Positions 1 to 9,800 of a stretch of DNA of 64,000 bases are shown here, piece after piece. Under the pieces are notes generated by a model. It did not search any database and was not told the origin of the DNA. It saw only the letters and a list, made by a program, of their open reading frames with translations. Location of the stretch: the NCBI GenBank assembly GCA_014843695.1, contig CM026401.1, positions 28,573,169 through 28,637,168 on the forward strand, given 5' to 3'. Source of the stretch: Archivesica marissinica (taxonomy: Eukaryota; Mollusca; Bivalvia; Venerida; Vesicomyidae). Position numbers and translations under genes: made by a program. How positions within the stretch are numbered: position 1 is the stretch's first letter; every line of letters starts with the position of its first letter.

Positions 1-252
1 GATATGATGATATGTGGACTTGTCTAGTAGAGAAACTATATACAATATGTAATGGGATATAATGATATATGGACTTGTCTAGTAGAGAAACTATATATAA
101 TATGTAATGGGATATGATGATATATGGAATGTTCTAGTAGAGAAACTATATATAATATGTAATGGGATATGATGATATGTGGACTTGTCTAGTAGAGAAA
201 CTATATATAATATGTAATGGGATATGATGATATATGGACTTGTCTAGTAGAG
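1..252. repeat. 55-bp tandem repeat (window edge)
   Basis: About four and a half copies of a 55-bp AT-rich unit (key words GATATGATGATAT, GGACTTGTCTAGTAGAG) start at the window edge and stop near 252. They lie 5' of the FN3 exon, so they are probably intronic to the upstream contactin-like gene. Array length beyond the left edge is unknown. Confidence 0.9.
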
Positions 253-467
253 CATAAAAGCGGAATTAGTATGGTTGCGCATACCTGCTTCATTTCATTA
301 GATAAAAACAAATATAAATTACACAGAATGGCTGTAATGTAAAATATTAATAAAGGCAACAGGTATGCCTGTGTGGACTTTTCATATACAGCCTGCTCTC
401 CACAGTGTCGCCATCATACTCCATGTTCTATCTTAAATCTTAATATGTACAAATGTTGTGGTCAATC

Positions 468-652
468 ATAGGCGTATCTACGGGTCCGGCCGTACGGCCA
501 TGGCCGGACCACTTTTCGGACTTTTTTTTTTTTTTTTTTTAATAAACACATTTCGAGAATAATATATACACTGCCTGACGTATAGAAAGTCAAACGAGAC
601 GCATACAGACTAATTTGGCCGGACCACTTTCCAGAACCATCATACGCCTCTG
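468..652. mobile_element. Short hAT-like non-autonomous remnant with a poly-T tract
   Basis: The left end reads AGGCGTATCTACGGG and the right end is its approximate inverse, ATACGCCTCTG. This CAGAGGCGTAT type of terminus is common on hAT-like elements in animals (family knowledge). A palindromic GGCCGTACGGCC core and a 20-bp T run near 520-540 lie inside. No transposase is present. The family assignment is inference. Confidence 0.4.
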
Positions 653-714
653 TCAATGTATCTTAAAACAGTAATACATTTAATGACATATTCATATAGG
701 ATAGACCAACTCAT

Positions 715-880
715 TCGCCCGTCTTAACGAAATATACACCTCGCTTCGCGTCCCTGTGTGTATATTTCGTTAACACAATGAGTTGATCTATCTGACTTAG
801 ACAACGTACATAAGTATGTCACGTTTATACGATTTAGAAGTGAGAAATGTGGCTTTTTCATTGGACCATGTTGTCTAATG
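715..880. mobile_element. Foldback/MITE-like repeat, copy 1
   Basis: It contains an internal inverted repeat (TTAACGAAATATACAC near 725 and GTGTATATTTCGTTAA near 758). This is followed by a segment (GACAACGTACATAAG ... TGGCTTTTTCATTGGA) that recurs as the reverse complement at about 53078-53225. Two inverted copies 52 kb apart mark a dispersed repeat. No coding capacity was seen. Confidence 0.6.
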
Positions 881-1052
881 AATGTTGATATTATTTTATT
901 GATTATGATGTCTTCGTCTATTAATTTAATCATTATTTATTTATTGTATGTCGGTCAATAGCTATAGTGATAATGCTATTTGTTTGCAAGAACTTGCAGA
1001 ATAAATAAAGTGTTGAATTGAATTGAATACTTTGATGCTCCGTTATATGTTA

Positions 1053-1088
1053 ACTCGTATCTGCAGTCGTATCTCTGCAGATACGAGT
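1053..1088 (+). promoter_or_regulatory. Perfect hairpin spanning the FN3 exon 3' splice site
   Basis: A 14-bp arm, ACTCGTATCTGCAG (1053-1066), is separated by an 8-base loop from its exact reverse complement (1075-1088). The right arm contains the acceptor CTGCAG and the first eight exon bases. A second CTGCAG lies 14 bases upstream in the left arm. The structure could hide or duplicate the acceptor; that role is inference. Confidence 0.5.
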
Positions 1089-1258
1089 ATGGAAGCTGCA
1101 AGAAGACGTAAGGACAGCTAAAGACATCAAAGTGTCCAAAGTGAACCAAGCTGTTATCGAAGGTTTGCAACAGAACACAGTCTACATATTGAGAGTATTG
1201 GGGTACAGTCGCGCTGGAGACGGAGGACTAAGTGAAGCGGTGTATTTCGCTTTAGTAG
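1081..1258 (+). CDS. Contactin-like gene 1, FN3-domain exon (partial gene, 3' part)
   Basis: This exon lies between an acceptor (CTCTGCAG, ending 1080) and a donor (G|GTGAGT at 1259). It is open for 59 codons plus one base (exit phase 1). The translation starts IRVWKLQEDVRTAKD and ends with RVLGYSRAGDGGLSE followed by AVYFALV. This is the C-terminal half of a fibronectin type III domain: the N-T-x-Y-x-L-R-V-x-G-Y-S strand F and the AGDG..S turn are clear. In contactins four FN3 domains precede the GPI tail, and the next exon here encodes such a tail, so this is most likely the last FN3 domain of a contactin. The exon for the first half of the domain was not found between 252 and 1052 and may lie left of the window. 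Confidence 0.85.
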
Positions 1259-1290
1259 GTGAGTGTTGGTTCTGAAAGTATTGTGCCATA

Positions 1291-2097
1291 GCAATACGAG
1301 TACTGGGTTATAGTCGTACACAAGACAGGCACACCAGGTACCAGTCTATTTCTCTCAATAGCAATACGAGTATTGGGTTATAGTTGTACACAAGACAGGG
1401 ACACCAGGTACCAGGCTACTTCTCTCAATAGCAATACGAGTACTGGGTTATAGTCGTACACAAGACAGGGACACCAGGTACCAGTCTATGTCTCTCAATA
1501 GCAATACGAGTACTGGGTTATAGTCGTACACAAGACAGGCACACCAGGTACCAGTCTATTTCTCTCAATAGCAATACGAGTATTGGGTTATAGTTGTACA
1601 CAAGACAGGGACACCAGGTACCAGGCTACTTCTCTCAATAGCAATACGAGTACTGGGTTATAGTCGTACACAAGACAGGGACACCAGGTACCAGTCTATT
1701 TCTCTCAATAGCAATACGAGTACTGGGTAATAGTCGTACACAAGACAGGGACACCAGGTACCAGTCTATTTCTCTCAATAGCAATACGAGTACTGGGTTA
1801 TAGTCGTACACAAGACAGGGACACCAGGTGCCAGTCTATTTCTCTCAATAGCAATACGAGTACTGGGTTATAGTCGTACACAAGACAGGGACACCAGGTA
1901 CCAGTCTATTTCTCTCAATAGCAATACCAGTACTGGGTTATAGTCGTACACAAGACAGGGACACCAGGTACCAGTCTATTTCTCTCAATAGCAAAGCGAG
2001 TACTGGGTAATAGTCGTACACAAGACAGGCACACCAGGTACCAATCTACTTCTCTCAATAGCAAAGCGAGTACTGGGTAATAGTCGTACACAAGACA
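1291..2097. repeat. 70-bp minisatellite derived from FN3 coding sequence
   Basis: Eleven to twelve copies have a period of 70 bp. Each contains a segment similar to exon bases around 1190-1235: GAGTACTGGGTTATAGTCG in the repeat against GAGTATTGGGGTACAGTCG in the exon. It translates as RVLGYSRTQDR against RVLGYSRAGDG. It starts about 32 bp after the donor, so it is intronic. The copies differ by only a few bases, which suggests recent amplification. Confidence 0.85.
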
Positions 2098-2120
2098 GTA
2101 TATTACAAGTATGCGAATCA

Positions 2121-2330
2121 GTCCATAGTTATTTCTCTCCAAACCCCAACTGCAATTACGTGTAGCAGTCCATAGCTATTTCTCTCCAAACCCCAACTGC
2201 AGCTACGTGTAGTAGTCCATAGCTATTTCTCTCCAAACCCCAACTGCAGTTACGTGTAGCAGTCCATAGCTATTTCTCTCCATAGCATTGAGAATACTGG
2301 GTCATAGCCACGCCAGAGACGAGAGAACTC
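2121..2330. repeat. 47-bp repeat plus one older FN3-exon-like copy
   Basis: Three to four 47-bp units share CCATAGCTATTTCTCTCC and CCCCAACTGCAG. They end in a segment near 2286-2325, TTGAGAATACTGGGTCATAG, that resembles the FN3 exon (translation RILGHSHARDE). This looks like a diverged copy of the unit seen at 1291-2097. Confidence 0.7.
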
Positions 2331-2359
2331 TACACATAACTGGAGCAATGCAATATATA

Positions 2360-2530
2360 CACATTTATTTTAGCTGGACTGAGAAAAGAGAAAAACACTT
2401 CTTTCCACTTTAGATTAATCGATCTCAATCCATCACCATGAGATAGAGTGAGCGTCTAGCCCAGGAACACAACCGTCACAACCGTTTATGTGGGGTGCAA
2501 ACGCACTCGCCCTCCGTTAGTAGTGTTCAT
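2360..2530 (-). mobile_element. Degenerate SINE (family 2)
   Basis: The order of features matches the better preserved family-2 copies (see 45562-45792): CACATTTATTTTAGCT, then a CGATCTCAATCCATCACCATGAGA-type block, then an AGGAACACAACCGTC block. It is strongly diverged and the tRNA-like head is not preserved. Confidence 0.4.
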
Positions 2531-2750
2531 GTCATAATTATTACAATCATAAGCAGGCATTAATGCATGAATGCCATCTACTAAATTGATCAGACTAAGG
2601 TTCTAGTCAATATTTCACTGTGGTGGTTTGGGGATGCCCACCTAACCACGTATGGACTGGAGAAATATGTTCGTACATAATACCAGTGTAAAAGTTCTTA
2701 GATTTAATTAGGTTTACAAGAAAGACGATTGCATTGATTTATTATTTCAG

Positions 2751-2917
2751 GACAATACGGAAGAACACTCAATGTCCCGATTGATCCCACAACATCCGAA
2801 ATTTGTTTCTCCGACGAGTATACTAGAACATGCGGGAGTGACAGTGTATTCGGACATTCCGTATATCTGGCTATTTTCACATTAGTGTCGTTATTTTCAA
2901 TCAAGTGCTGTTCATGA
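2751..2917 (+). CDS. Contactin-like gene 1, terminal exon with GPI-anchor signal
   Basis: The acceptor TTATTTCAG ends at 2750. The exon joins the FN3 exon in phase 1 and is open for 54 codons to TGA at 2915-2917. It begins QYGRTLNVPIDPTTSE. After ICFSDEYTRTCGSDSVFG it ends in a hydrophobic stretch, HSVYLAIFTLVSLFSI, and a short KCCS tail. A small-residue run (CGSDS) followed by a spacer and a hydrophobic C-terminus is the usual GPI-attachment signal, and contactins are GPI-anchored outside the cell membrane. The attachment site itself is inferred. With the stop here and a new signal peptide at 15265, two separate genes lie head to tail. Confidence 0.85.
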
Positions 2918-3057
2918 AGTATTTCGTACATGTAATATAAAAGACAATGAAACCAAGACATGTACTTCAAGCTGCGTATTGTGTTAACACAATTAAGACG
3001 AAGCTATGCAATATGTGCCACAGAACTCACCATTAGCTTTAGGATGAATATGTATCT

Positions 3058-3067
3058 AATAAATAAA
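3058..3067 (+). terminator. Polyadenylation signal of contactin-like gene 1
   Basis: Two overlapping AATAAA hexamers (3058-3063 and 3062-3067) lie 141 bases after the stop codon on the same strand. The position is ordinary for a short 3' UTR. The cleavage site itself is not visible. Confidence 0.55.
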
Positions 3068-3097
3068 ACGGAGAGCATGTTATTAGTAAGAGTTTAG

Positions 3098-3300
3098 TTT
3101 ATACACATGTATTTTAGATCGATTGCTAAACGTGTTTACAACCTTAGATTAATTATTCCTCATTGAACTACATCGCAATGAGGGAGAGAGAAGAGGCATG
3201 TGTAATTTAAATGCCTTGCTTGAGGGCACACTCGTAACTGCTACAGCTCGGCTCGAACTCCGGACCTTTCACACCGAAGCGAACGCGCTCTCATGACCTC
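3098..3300 (-). mobile_element. SINE family 2, minus orientation
   Basis: The plus strand runs from TATACACATGTATTTTAG through ATGAGGGAGAGAGAAGAGGC and CTTGCTTGAGGGCACACTCG to GGCTCGAACTCCGGACC. Read on the minus strand, this gives a tRNA-like B box (GGTCCGGAGTTCGAGCC) at the head and a CTCGATTGC-type tail. The same order occurs in at least five other places in the window. Confidence 0.7.
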
Positions 3301-3699
3301 CACAAGAGAAATACAATAAGTAAGAGAAACGCACGGAACTGTCCAGTATGGAGATAAGATGGAGACACAACGTCCATTATCTCACATAATGGACAGTGTG
3401 CTATGTACAATGAACGTATGGATACAGTTTAACGAAATGATGGAAAAGTGTGTTACACACTATATAGTCAAATAGCATACACAATATAGTCAGCTTAGTT
3501 TTGTATATGTATGTATTCAATGATATTGGTTGTAGGTGTGTATCTGTCTATCTGTACGCTTCTCCGGATAATAACTTATTGATAATTTCCTTAGTTTCAT
3601 CTTTACTGTATCATATCATCAGTTCATTGTATATTTTTTAATTTTGATGAGATCTACAGTGACCTGGTTTGTTTTTGTTTATAATATGATAGATTTGTT

Positions 3700-3925
3700 A
3701 TTACGCTACCGGTTGTCCATATGAGCGACGCCTGATTTGTTATTACGCTACCTGAAGATATTAGTTATTTTAGATTTTGGAGGATAGTGCATGATACAGA
3801 CAGTGATCAATTCCAGAATCTCCTCTGGTTCTTCTACGTACACGGTGTAAAGCACCGACACGAGACCTCGGTTTAAAGTCGTATCTGAAAGACTTTTAAT
3901 TTTATTAAGGTCAGACGGTGTATAA
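3700..3925 (-). mobile_element. SINE family 1, minus orientation, 3' part rearranged
   Basis: It shares GCTACCGGTTGTCCATATGA, TTTTGGAGGATAGTGC and ACACGGTGTAAAGCACCGAC with the other family-1 copies. The first 40 bases are interrupted by a short repeat of ATTTGTTATTACGCTACC. The tRNA-like head is missing. Confidence 0.75.
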
Positions 3926-4274
3926 ATTGTATTGTCTAATGTATTACACATACAATGAGATAATGATTATATTACGCTAACTATTTCATTATTTTACAAT
4001 GAGTGTTCATTATTAAATCAAGTATATTCAATGTTAATCAATGCTTCTCATTCATTTATAAAATGCAGCTACACAATTTAAATAAATACACACGTGTAGT
4101 TTTGTTTATTTAATTAATTTAATCTGCCTGGCATTTTTATATATATTTGTATATATGAATTAATGTATATTTACATACATAGAAAATATTAAACAATATT
4201 ACATTGGTTTTATAAAACTGTTTACATCAAAATATCCTGGCACCAAAAAGAAAATGCGCACAGGTAAATTTCTA

Positions 4275-4510
4275 GAGATTCTATCGCCTAGTGGTTAAGT
4301 CCGGCTATTTTTGGTGGATGAAGACCACGGGTGCCCTTCCGAGCAATATTTCAGACACGGACAGGCAACTGGGTAGAACCACCGATCAACCTCAAGCCAT
4401 CTGGATAGCTTCCTCACTTGAAATAACATCCCCTTTGAGATTCGAACCTACGGCTATTAGGGACTAGTGATTTGAAGCCAGCGTCATTACCCGTAGGCCA
4501 CGAATCGATG
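4275..4510. mobile_element. Dispersed repeat family 4 (tRNA-like, degenerate)
   Basis: It shares GGGTAGAACCACCGA, CTGGATAGCTTCCTCACTTG and GACTAGTGATTTGAAGCCA with segments at 29094, 58490 and 59155. ATTCGAACCT in some copies looks like a B box, so a tRNA-derived SINE is possible. No gene was seen between 3925 and 4275. Confidence 0.55.
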
Positions 4511-4984
4511 GACAATTAAGCCATTGTGTTCATTGCTTTAAGGAATCGACCATATTTGATTCAAACAAGGACTTGTCATATCGAATAAAATAAAATTCAA
4601 ATCAAAACATATTTTCAAAATACTCCTCAATAAAAAACGTATGCACATATGAAGCACTACTCGATGATTCTCGTGCCATGTTTGTGAACAATCTAGATGC
4701 AACAACCAATAGTTTCAGCGAATATTTGCAAAATGTCATTTAGGGAAATATAAGTATTTTGAGTGTGCCATTTCAATATCAAGCTGTCCTCTCTTCAACC
4801 GTCTCCCTCTATCAGTGTCTATATCGTTTCCTTTAACTCATTATCACATACAAAGCTAATAGATAATTGTACAAGATTATTATCATAGCATCTTTACAAT
4901 GTGTCATGACAAATATACATCACTTTCTCTTCAAACGTAATGTAAATTTTAACGTCAATAGCACTCATTGCAAACATTATTTTT

Positions 4985-5205
4985 GCCCTCTAAATGAACT
5001 TGTTTATAGCTGTTATGCGTGTTCTAAATGAACTTGCTTAACACTGTTATGTGTGTTCTGAACGAACTTGTTTAGCACTGTTATGTGTGTTCTAAATGAA
5101 CTTGTTTATAGCTGTTATGTGTGTTCTAATTGCATTTGTTTAACACTGGTATGTGTGTTCTAAATGAACGTGTTTAACACTGGTATGTGTGTTCTAAATA
5201 TTATT
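4985..5205. repeat. 34-bp tandem repeat
   Basis: About six diverged copies of AACTTGTTTAACACTGTTAT plus GTGTGTTCTAAATG. This is a small intergenic minisatellite. The preceding 4510-4985 shows no recognisable feature. Confidence 0.85.
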
Positions 5206-5266
5206 TGCGAAGAGTATTAAATAATGTTGTGAGAACTTGACGCTCGGTCCATTTTTGCTTACTTTC

Positions 5267-5480
5267 AGAGGCGCATCAAGAGGGTGCTCAGATGACTCCA
5301 GCACCCCATTAATTTCCAGAGTTATGATTTTTCATCTCGTTAATTTCCTACACATTCGTTACACCAGCACCAAACATCATTTCTACACCAAATGTACCAG
5401 GGAATAGCATCATTTGGTATTCAGATTTTCAAAATGTCAGGGGGAGCATGCCCCCGGACCTCTTAGAATGGATCAACTAT
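5267..5480. mobile_element. Degenerate hAT-like fragment
   Basis: It starts with CAGAGGCGCATCAAGAGGGT and holds GGGGGAGCATGCCCCCGGAC. The same two words, in altered form, occur at 46774-47205. CAGAGGCG termini with a nearby GCATGC palindrome fit a hAT-like or zinc-finger transposon end. No coding part was found. Confidence 0.4.
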
Positions 5481-5739
5481 TGTGACACGGTCATCTCTGC
5501 TGTTCGCTGGGGCTGGAGTTACTAAGAGTTACTTATACTAAGAATATTTCCCTGGAAACTCCTCTGACTGTATATGTATTCTATGTAGATTCTGCATCGC
5601 ACGGAAGCCTATTGGGGGCCGTTTTGAGATAGAAGTTACACTTATAATTAGAACTTAGTACTTTTGTCTTAGATGTTAAATCTTAGAAACTAGGAGTTAG
5701 ATCTTAGAAGTGTTTAACAGTAAACCGATGATGATGTTT

Positions 5740-5817
5740 GAGCTTATTTACCCTCGCCTCCGGCGAATCATGTTGGCGAGCTTATTTACCCTCGCCTCCG
5801 GCGAATCATGTTGGCGA
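5740..5817. repeat. Two direct copies of a 38-bp unit
   Basis: GAGCTTATTTACCCTCGCCT plus CCGGCGAATCATGTTGGC occurs twice in tandem with no mismatch. The identity points to a recent duplication. Confidence 0.9.
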
Positions 5818-5876
5818 GCCTAGAAATCAGTAAACCATGCCAATTCTTAGTATAAATAGTGTCCACACGTTGGTTA

Positions 5877-6064
5877 TTTGAACAGTCTTTCAGATGGGAC
5901 TTTAAACCGAGGTCTCGTGTCGGTGCTTTACACTGTGCACGTAAAAGAATCAGAGGAGACTCTGGAATGGGTATCGGTCTGTATCATTGCACTATCCTCC
6001 ATAAATCTAAAATGACTAATATCTTCAGGAGGCGTCCTCATATGGGCAACCGGTAGCGACGATA
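5877..6064 (+). mobile_element. SINE family 1, plus orientation, head missing
   Basis: AACAGTCTTTCAGATGGGAC, ACCGAGGTCTCGTGTCGGTG, ACTATCCTCCATAAATCTAA and CCGGTAGCGACGATA are in the order seen in the full copy at 15738. The tRNA-like head is absent. From 6064 to about 6890 I see no supported gene or repeat; the open frames there lack family features. Confidence 0.8.
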
Positions 6065-6894
6065 CAGTGTATGATAGCGTTCTTAAAAACCCAAAAATAA
6101 AAATAAATGTATCATTCCGTATATACCAACTACTGATGCTGTTTGACGAAATTAGTATGTAATGCTGATTGGTTTTAAAGAAGACGACTACATGACATAA
6201 TTGGGAAATCTGGGGAGAAAGGCCAACCGATATAAGAGAAGTTTCTAATTTGGAAAATAAGTTGTTTAGTATAACGCAAGCAAGAGAACACAGTAGTGTA
6301 TGTAATACGTAATGATACGCGTAAAGTGTGTGCAAATAGCAAGCAGTAGTTGATGCATTCAACGGAGAGAACTCTGATGTTACTAGGCCGATCGAATCCA
6401 TTTCAAACTTTATTGGTGAAGAATGCCCAAGATATTAAAACCATACCTCTCATGCACACATTGTGAACAATCGTATTTGTCCCAAATTTCGTGTTACTGG
6501 GCTCATCTTGTCATTAGATTTACCGACATCTTCCGAGATATTGCAGAATGTACATGTGCTAATATTATGACATGCTCAAAAAAGGAGGTCTTTATTCTGG
6601 TTACAAGGTGGACAATAGGATTTCCTCTTAATCCATGGACACTATCTCTCTGGTGCTACTGTTTGAGCTGACCCATTATCGAGCTCTTCCAAGTCCATTT
6701 GGCTATATACGTTATGTTGTATAGATGAAGCTTGCTGAATAAATAGAAAACATGTTTGAAGTAGATCAGTGAGTATTGCTCGGGTAGCATCTAGTCGGAG
6801 AACCTTTGCATAGTGGTTGCTTACACAGTTTTTTGTGATATTGATCTCTAGCTATGTTTCGTTTTATATTGTTTGTTTGTTTTTTGGTACTTTT

Positions 6895-9800
6895 GACTAG
6901 TCTAGGAGGAGGCAGCTATACTGGGATGGTGCGGAACGGTTATGGTCCAGGACGGATGGGACTAGTCTAGGGTTAGACAGCTATACTGGGATGGTGCGGA
7001 ACGGTTATGGTCCAGGACGGATGGGACTAGTCTAGGAGTAGTCAGCTATACTGGGATGGTGCGGAACGGTTGTGGTCCAGGACGGATGGGACTAGTCTAG
7101 GGTTAGACAGCTATACTGGGATGGTGCGGAACGGTTGTGGTCCAGGACGGATGTGACTAGTCTAGGAGTAGACAGCTATACTGGGATGGTGCGGAACGGT
7201 TGTGGCCCAGGAAGGATGGGACTAGTCTAGGAGTAGACAGCTATACTGGGATGGTGCGGAACGGTTGTGGTCCAAGAAGGATGGGACTAGTCTAGGAGTA
7301 GACAGCTATACTGGGATGGTGCGGAACGCTTGTGGTCCAGGAAGAATGGGACTAGTCTAGGAGTAGTCAGCTATACTGGGATTGTGCGGAACGGTTGTGG
7401 TCCAGGAGGTATGGGACTAGTCCAGGAGTAGGCAGCTATACTGGGATGGTGCGGAACGGTTGTGGTCCAGGACGGATGGGACTAGTCTAGGAGTAGACAG
7501 CTATACTGGGATGATGCGGAACGGTTGTGGTCCAGGACGGATGGGACTAGTCTAGGGGTAGAGAGCTATACTGTGATGGTGCGGAACGGTTGTGGCCCAG
7601 GACGGATGGGACTCATCTAGGAGTAGACAGCTATACTGGGATGGTGCGTTACGGTTGTGGTCCAAGACGGATGGGACTAGTCTAGGGGTAGTCAGCTATA
7701 CTGGGATGGTGCGGAACGGTTGTGGTCCAGGACGGATGGGACTAGTCTAGGAGTAGTCAGCTATACTGGGATGGTGCGGAACGGTTGTGGTCCAGGACGG
7801 ATGGGACTAGTCTAGGAGTAGACAGCTATACTGGGATGGTGCGGAACGGTTGTGGTCCAGGACGGATGGGACTAGTCTAGGAGTAGACAGCTATACTGGG
7901 ATGGTGCGGAACGGTTGTGGTCCAGGACGGATGGGACTAGTCTAGGAGTAGTCAGTTATACTGGGATGGTGCGGAACGGTTGTGGTCCAGGACGGATGGG
8001 ACTAGTCTAGGAGTAGTCAGTTATACTGGGATGGTGCGGAACGGTTGTGGTCCAGGACGGATGGGACTAGTCTAGGAGTAGACAGCTATACTGGGATGGT
8101 GCGGAACGGTTGTGGTCCAGGACGGATGGGACTAGTCTAGGAGTAGACAGCTATACTGGGATGGTGCGGAACGGTTGTGGTCCAGGACGGATGTGACTAG
8201 TCAAGGGGTAGACAGCTATACTGGGATGGTGCGGGTCGGTTGTGGTCGAGGACGGATGGGACTAGTCTAGGGGTAGTCAGCTATACCGGGATGGTGCGGA
8301 ACGGTTGTGGTCCAGGACGGATGGGACTAGTCTAGGAGTAGTCAGCTATACTGGGATGGTGCGGAACGGTTGTGGTCCAGGACTGATGGGACTAGTCTAG
8401 GAGTAGACAGCTATACTGGGATGGTGCGGAACGGTTGTGGTCCAGGACGGATGTGATTAGTCTAGGAGTAGACAGTTATACTGGGATGGTGCGGAACGGT
8501 TGTGGTCCAGGACGGATGTGATTAGTCTAGGAGTAGACAGTTATACTGGGATGGTGCGGAACGCTTGTGGTCGAGGACGGATGGGACTAGTCTAGGAGTA
8601 GTCAGCTATACTGGGATTGTGCGGAACGGTTGTGGTCCAGGAGGTATGGCACTAGTCCAGGAGTAGGCAGCTATACTGGGATGGTGCGGAACGGTTGTGG
8701 TCCAGGACGGATGGGACTAGTCTAGGAGTAGACAGCTATACTGGGATGGTGCGGAACGGTTGTGGTCCAGGACGGATGGGACTAGTCTAGGGGTAGAGAG
8801 CTATACTGTGATGGTGCGGAACGGTTGTGGTCCAGGACGGATGGGACTCATCTAGGAGTAGACAGCTATACTGGGATGGTGCGGAACGGTTGTGGTCCAA
8901 GACGGATGGGACTAGTCTAGGGGTAGTCAGCTATACTGGGATGGTGCGGAACGGTTGTGGTCCAGGACGGATGGGACTAGTCTAGGAGTAGTCAGCTATA
9001 CTGGGATGGTGCGGAACGGTTGTGGTCCAGGACGGATGGGACTAGTCTAGGAGTAGACAGCTATACTGGGATGGTGCGGAACGGTTGTGGTACAGGACGG
9101 ATGTGATTAGTCTAGGAATAGACAGTTATACTGGGATGGTGCGGAACGGTTGTGATCCAGGACGGATGTGATTAGTCTAGGAGTAGACAGTTATACTGGG
9201 ATGGTGCGGAACGGTTGTGGTCCAGGACGGATGTGATTAGTCTAGGAGTAGACAGTTATACTGGGATGGTGCGGAACGGTTGTGGTCCAGGAAGGATGAG
9301 ACTAGTCAAGGGGTAGTCAGTTATACTGGGATGGTGCGGAACGGTTGTGGTCCAGGACGGATGGGACTAGTCTAGGAGTAGTCAGTTATACTGGGATGGT
9401 GCGGAACGGTTGTGGTCCAGGACGGATGGGACTAGTCTAGGAGTAGACAGCTATACTGTACTGGGATGGTGCGGAACGGTTGTGGTCCAGGACGGATGGG
9501 ACTAGTCTAGGAGTAGTCAGTTATACTGGGATGTTGCGGAACGGTTGTGGTCCAGGACGGATGTGATTAGTCTAGGAGTAGACAGTTATACTGGGATGGT
9601 GCGGAACGGTTGTGGTCCAGGACGGATGTGATTAGTCTAGGAGTAGACAGTTATACTGGGATGGTGCGGAACGGTTGTGGTCCAGGACGGATGTGATTAG
9701 TCTAGGAGTAGACAGCTATACTGGGATGGTGCGGAACGGTTGTGGTCCAGGACGGATGTGATTAGTATAGGAGTAGACAGTTATACTGGGATGGTGCGGA

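Noticed and set aside
2704..2970. 88-codon minus-strand frame
   Set aside because: It is the shadow of the terminal contactin exon on the plus strand.
5928..6671. Frames of 157 codons (minus) and 82 codons (plus)
   Set aside because: The first overlaps a SINE and neither shows a domain, signal peptide or splice context.
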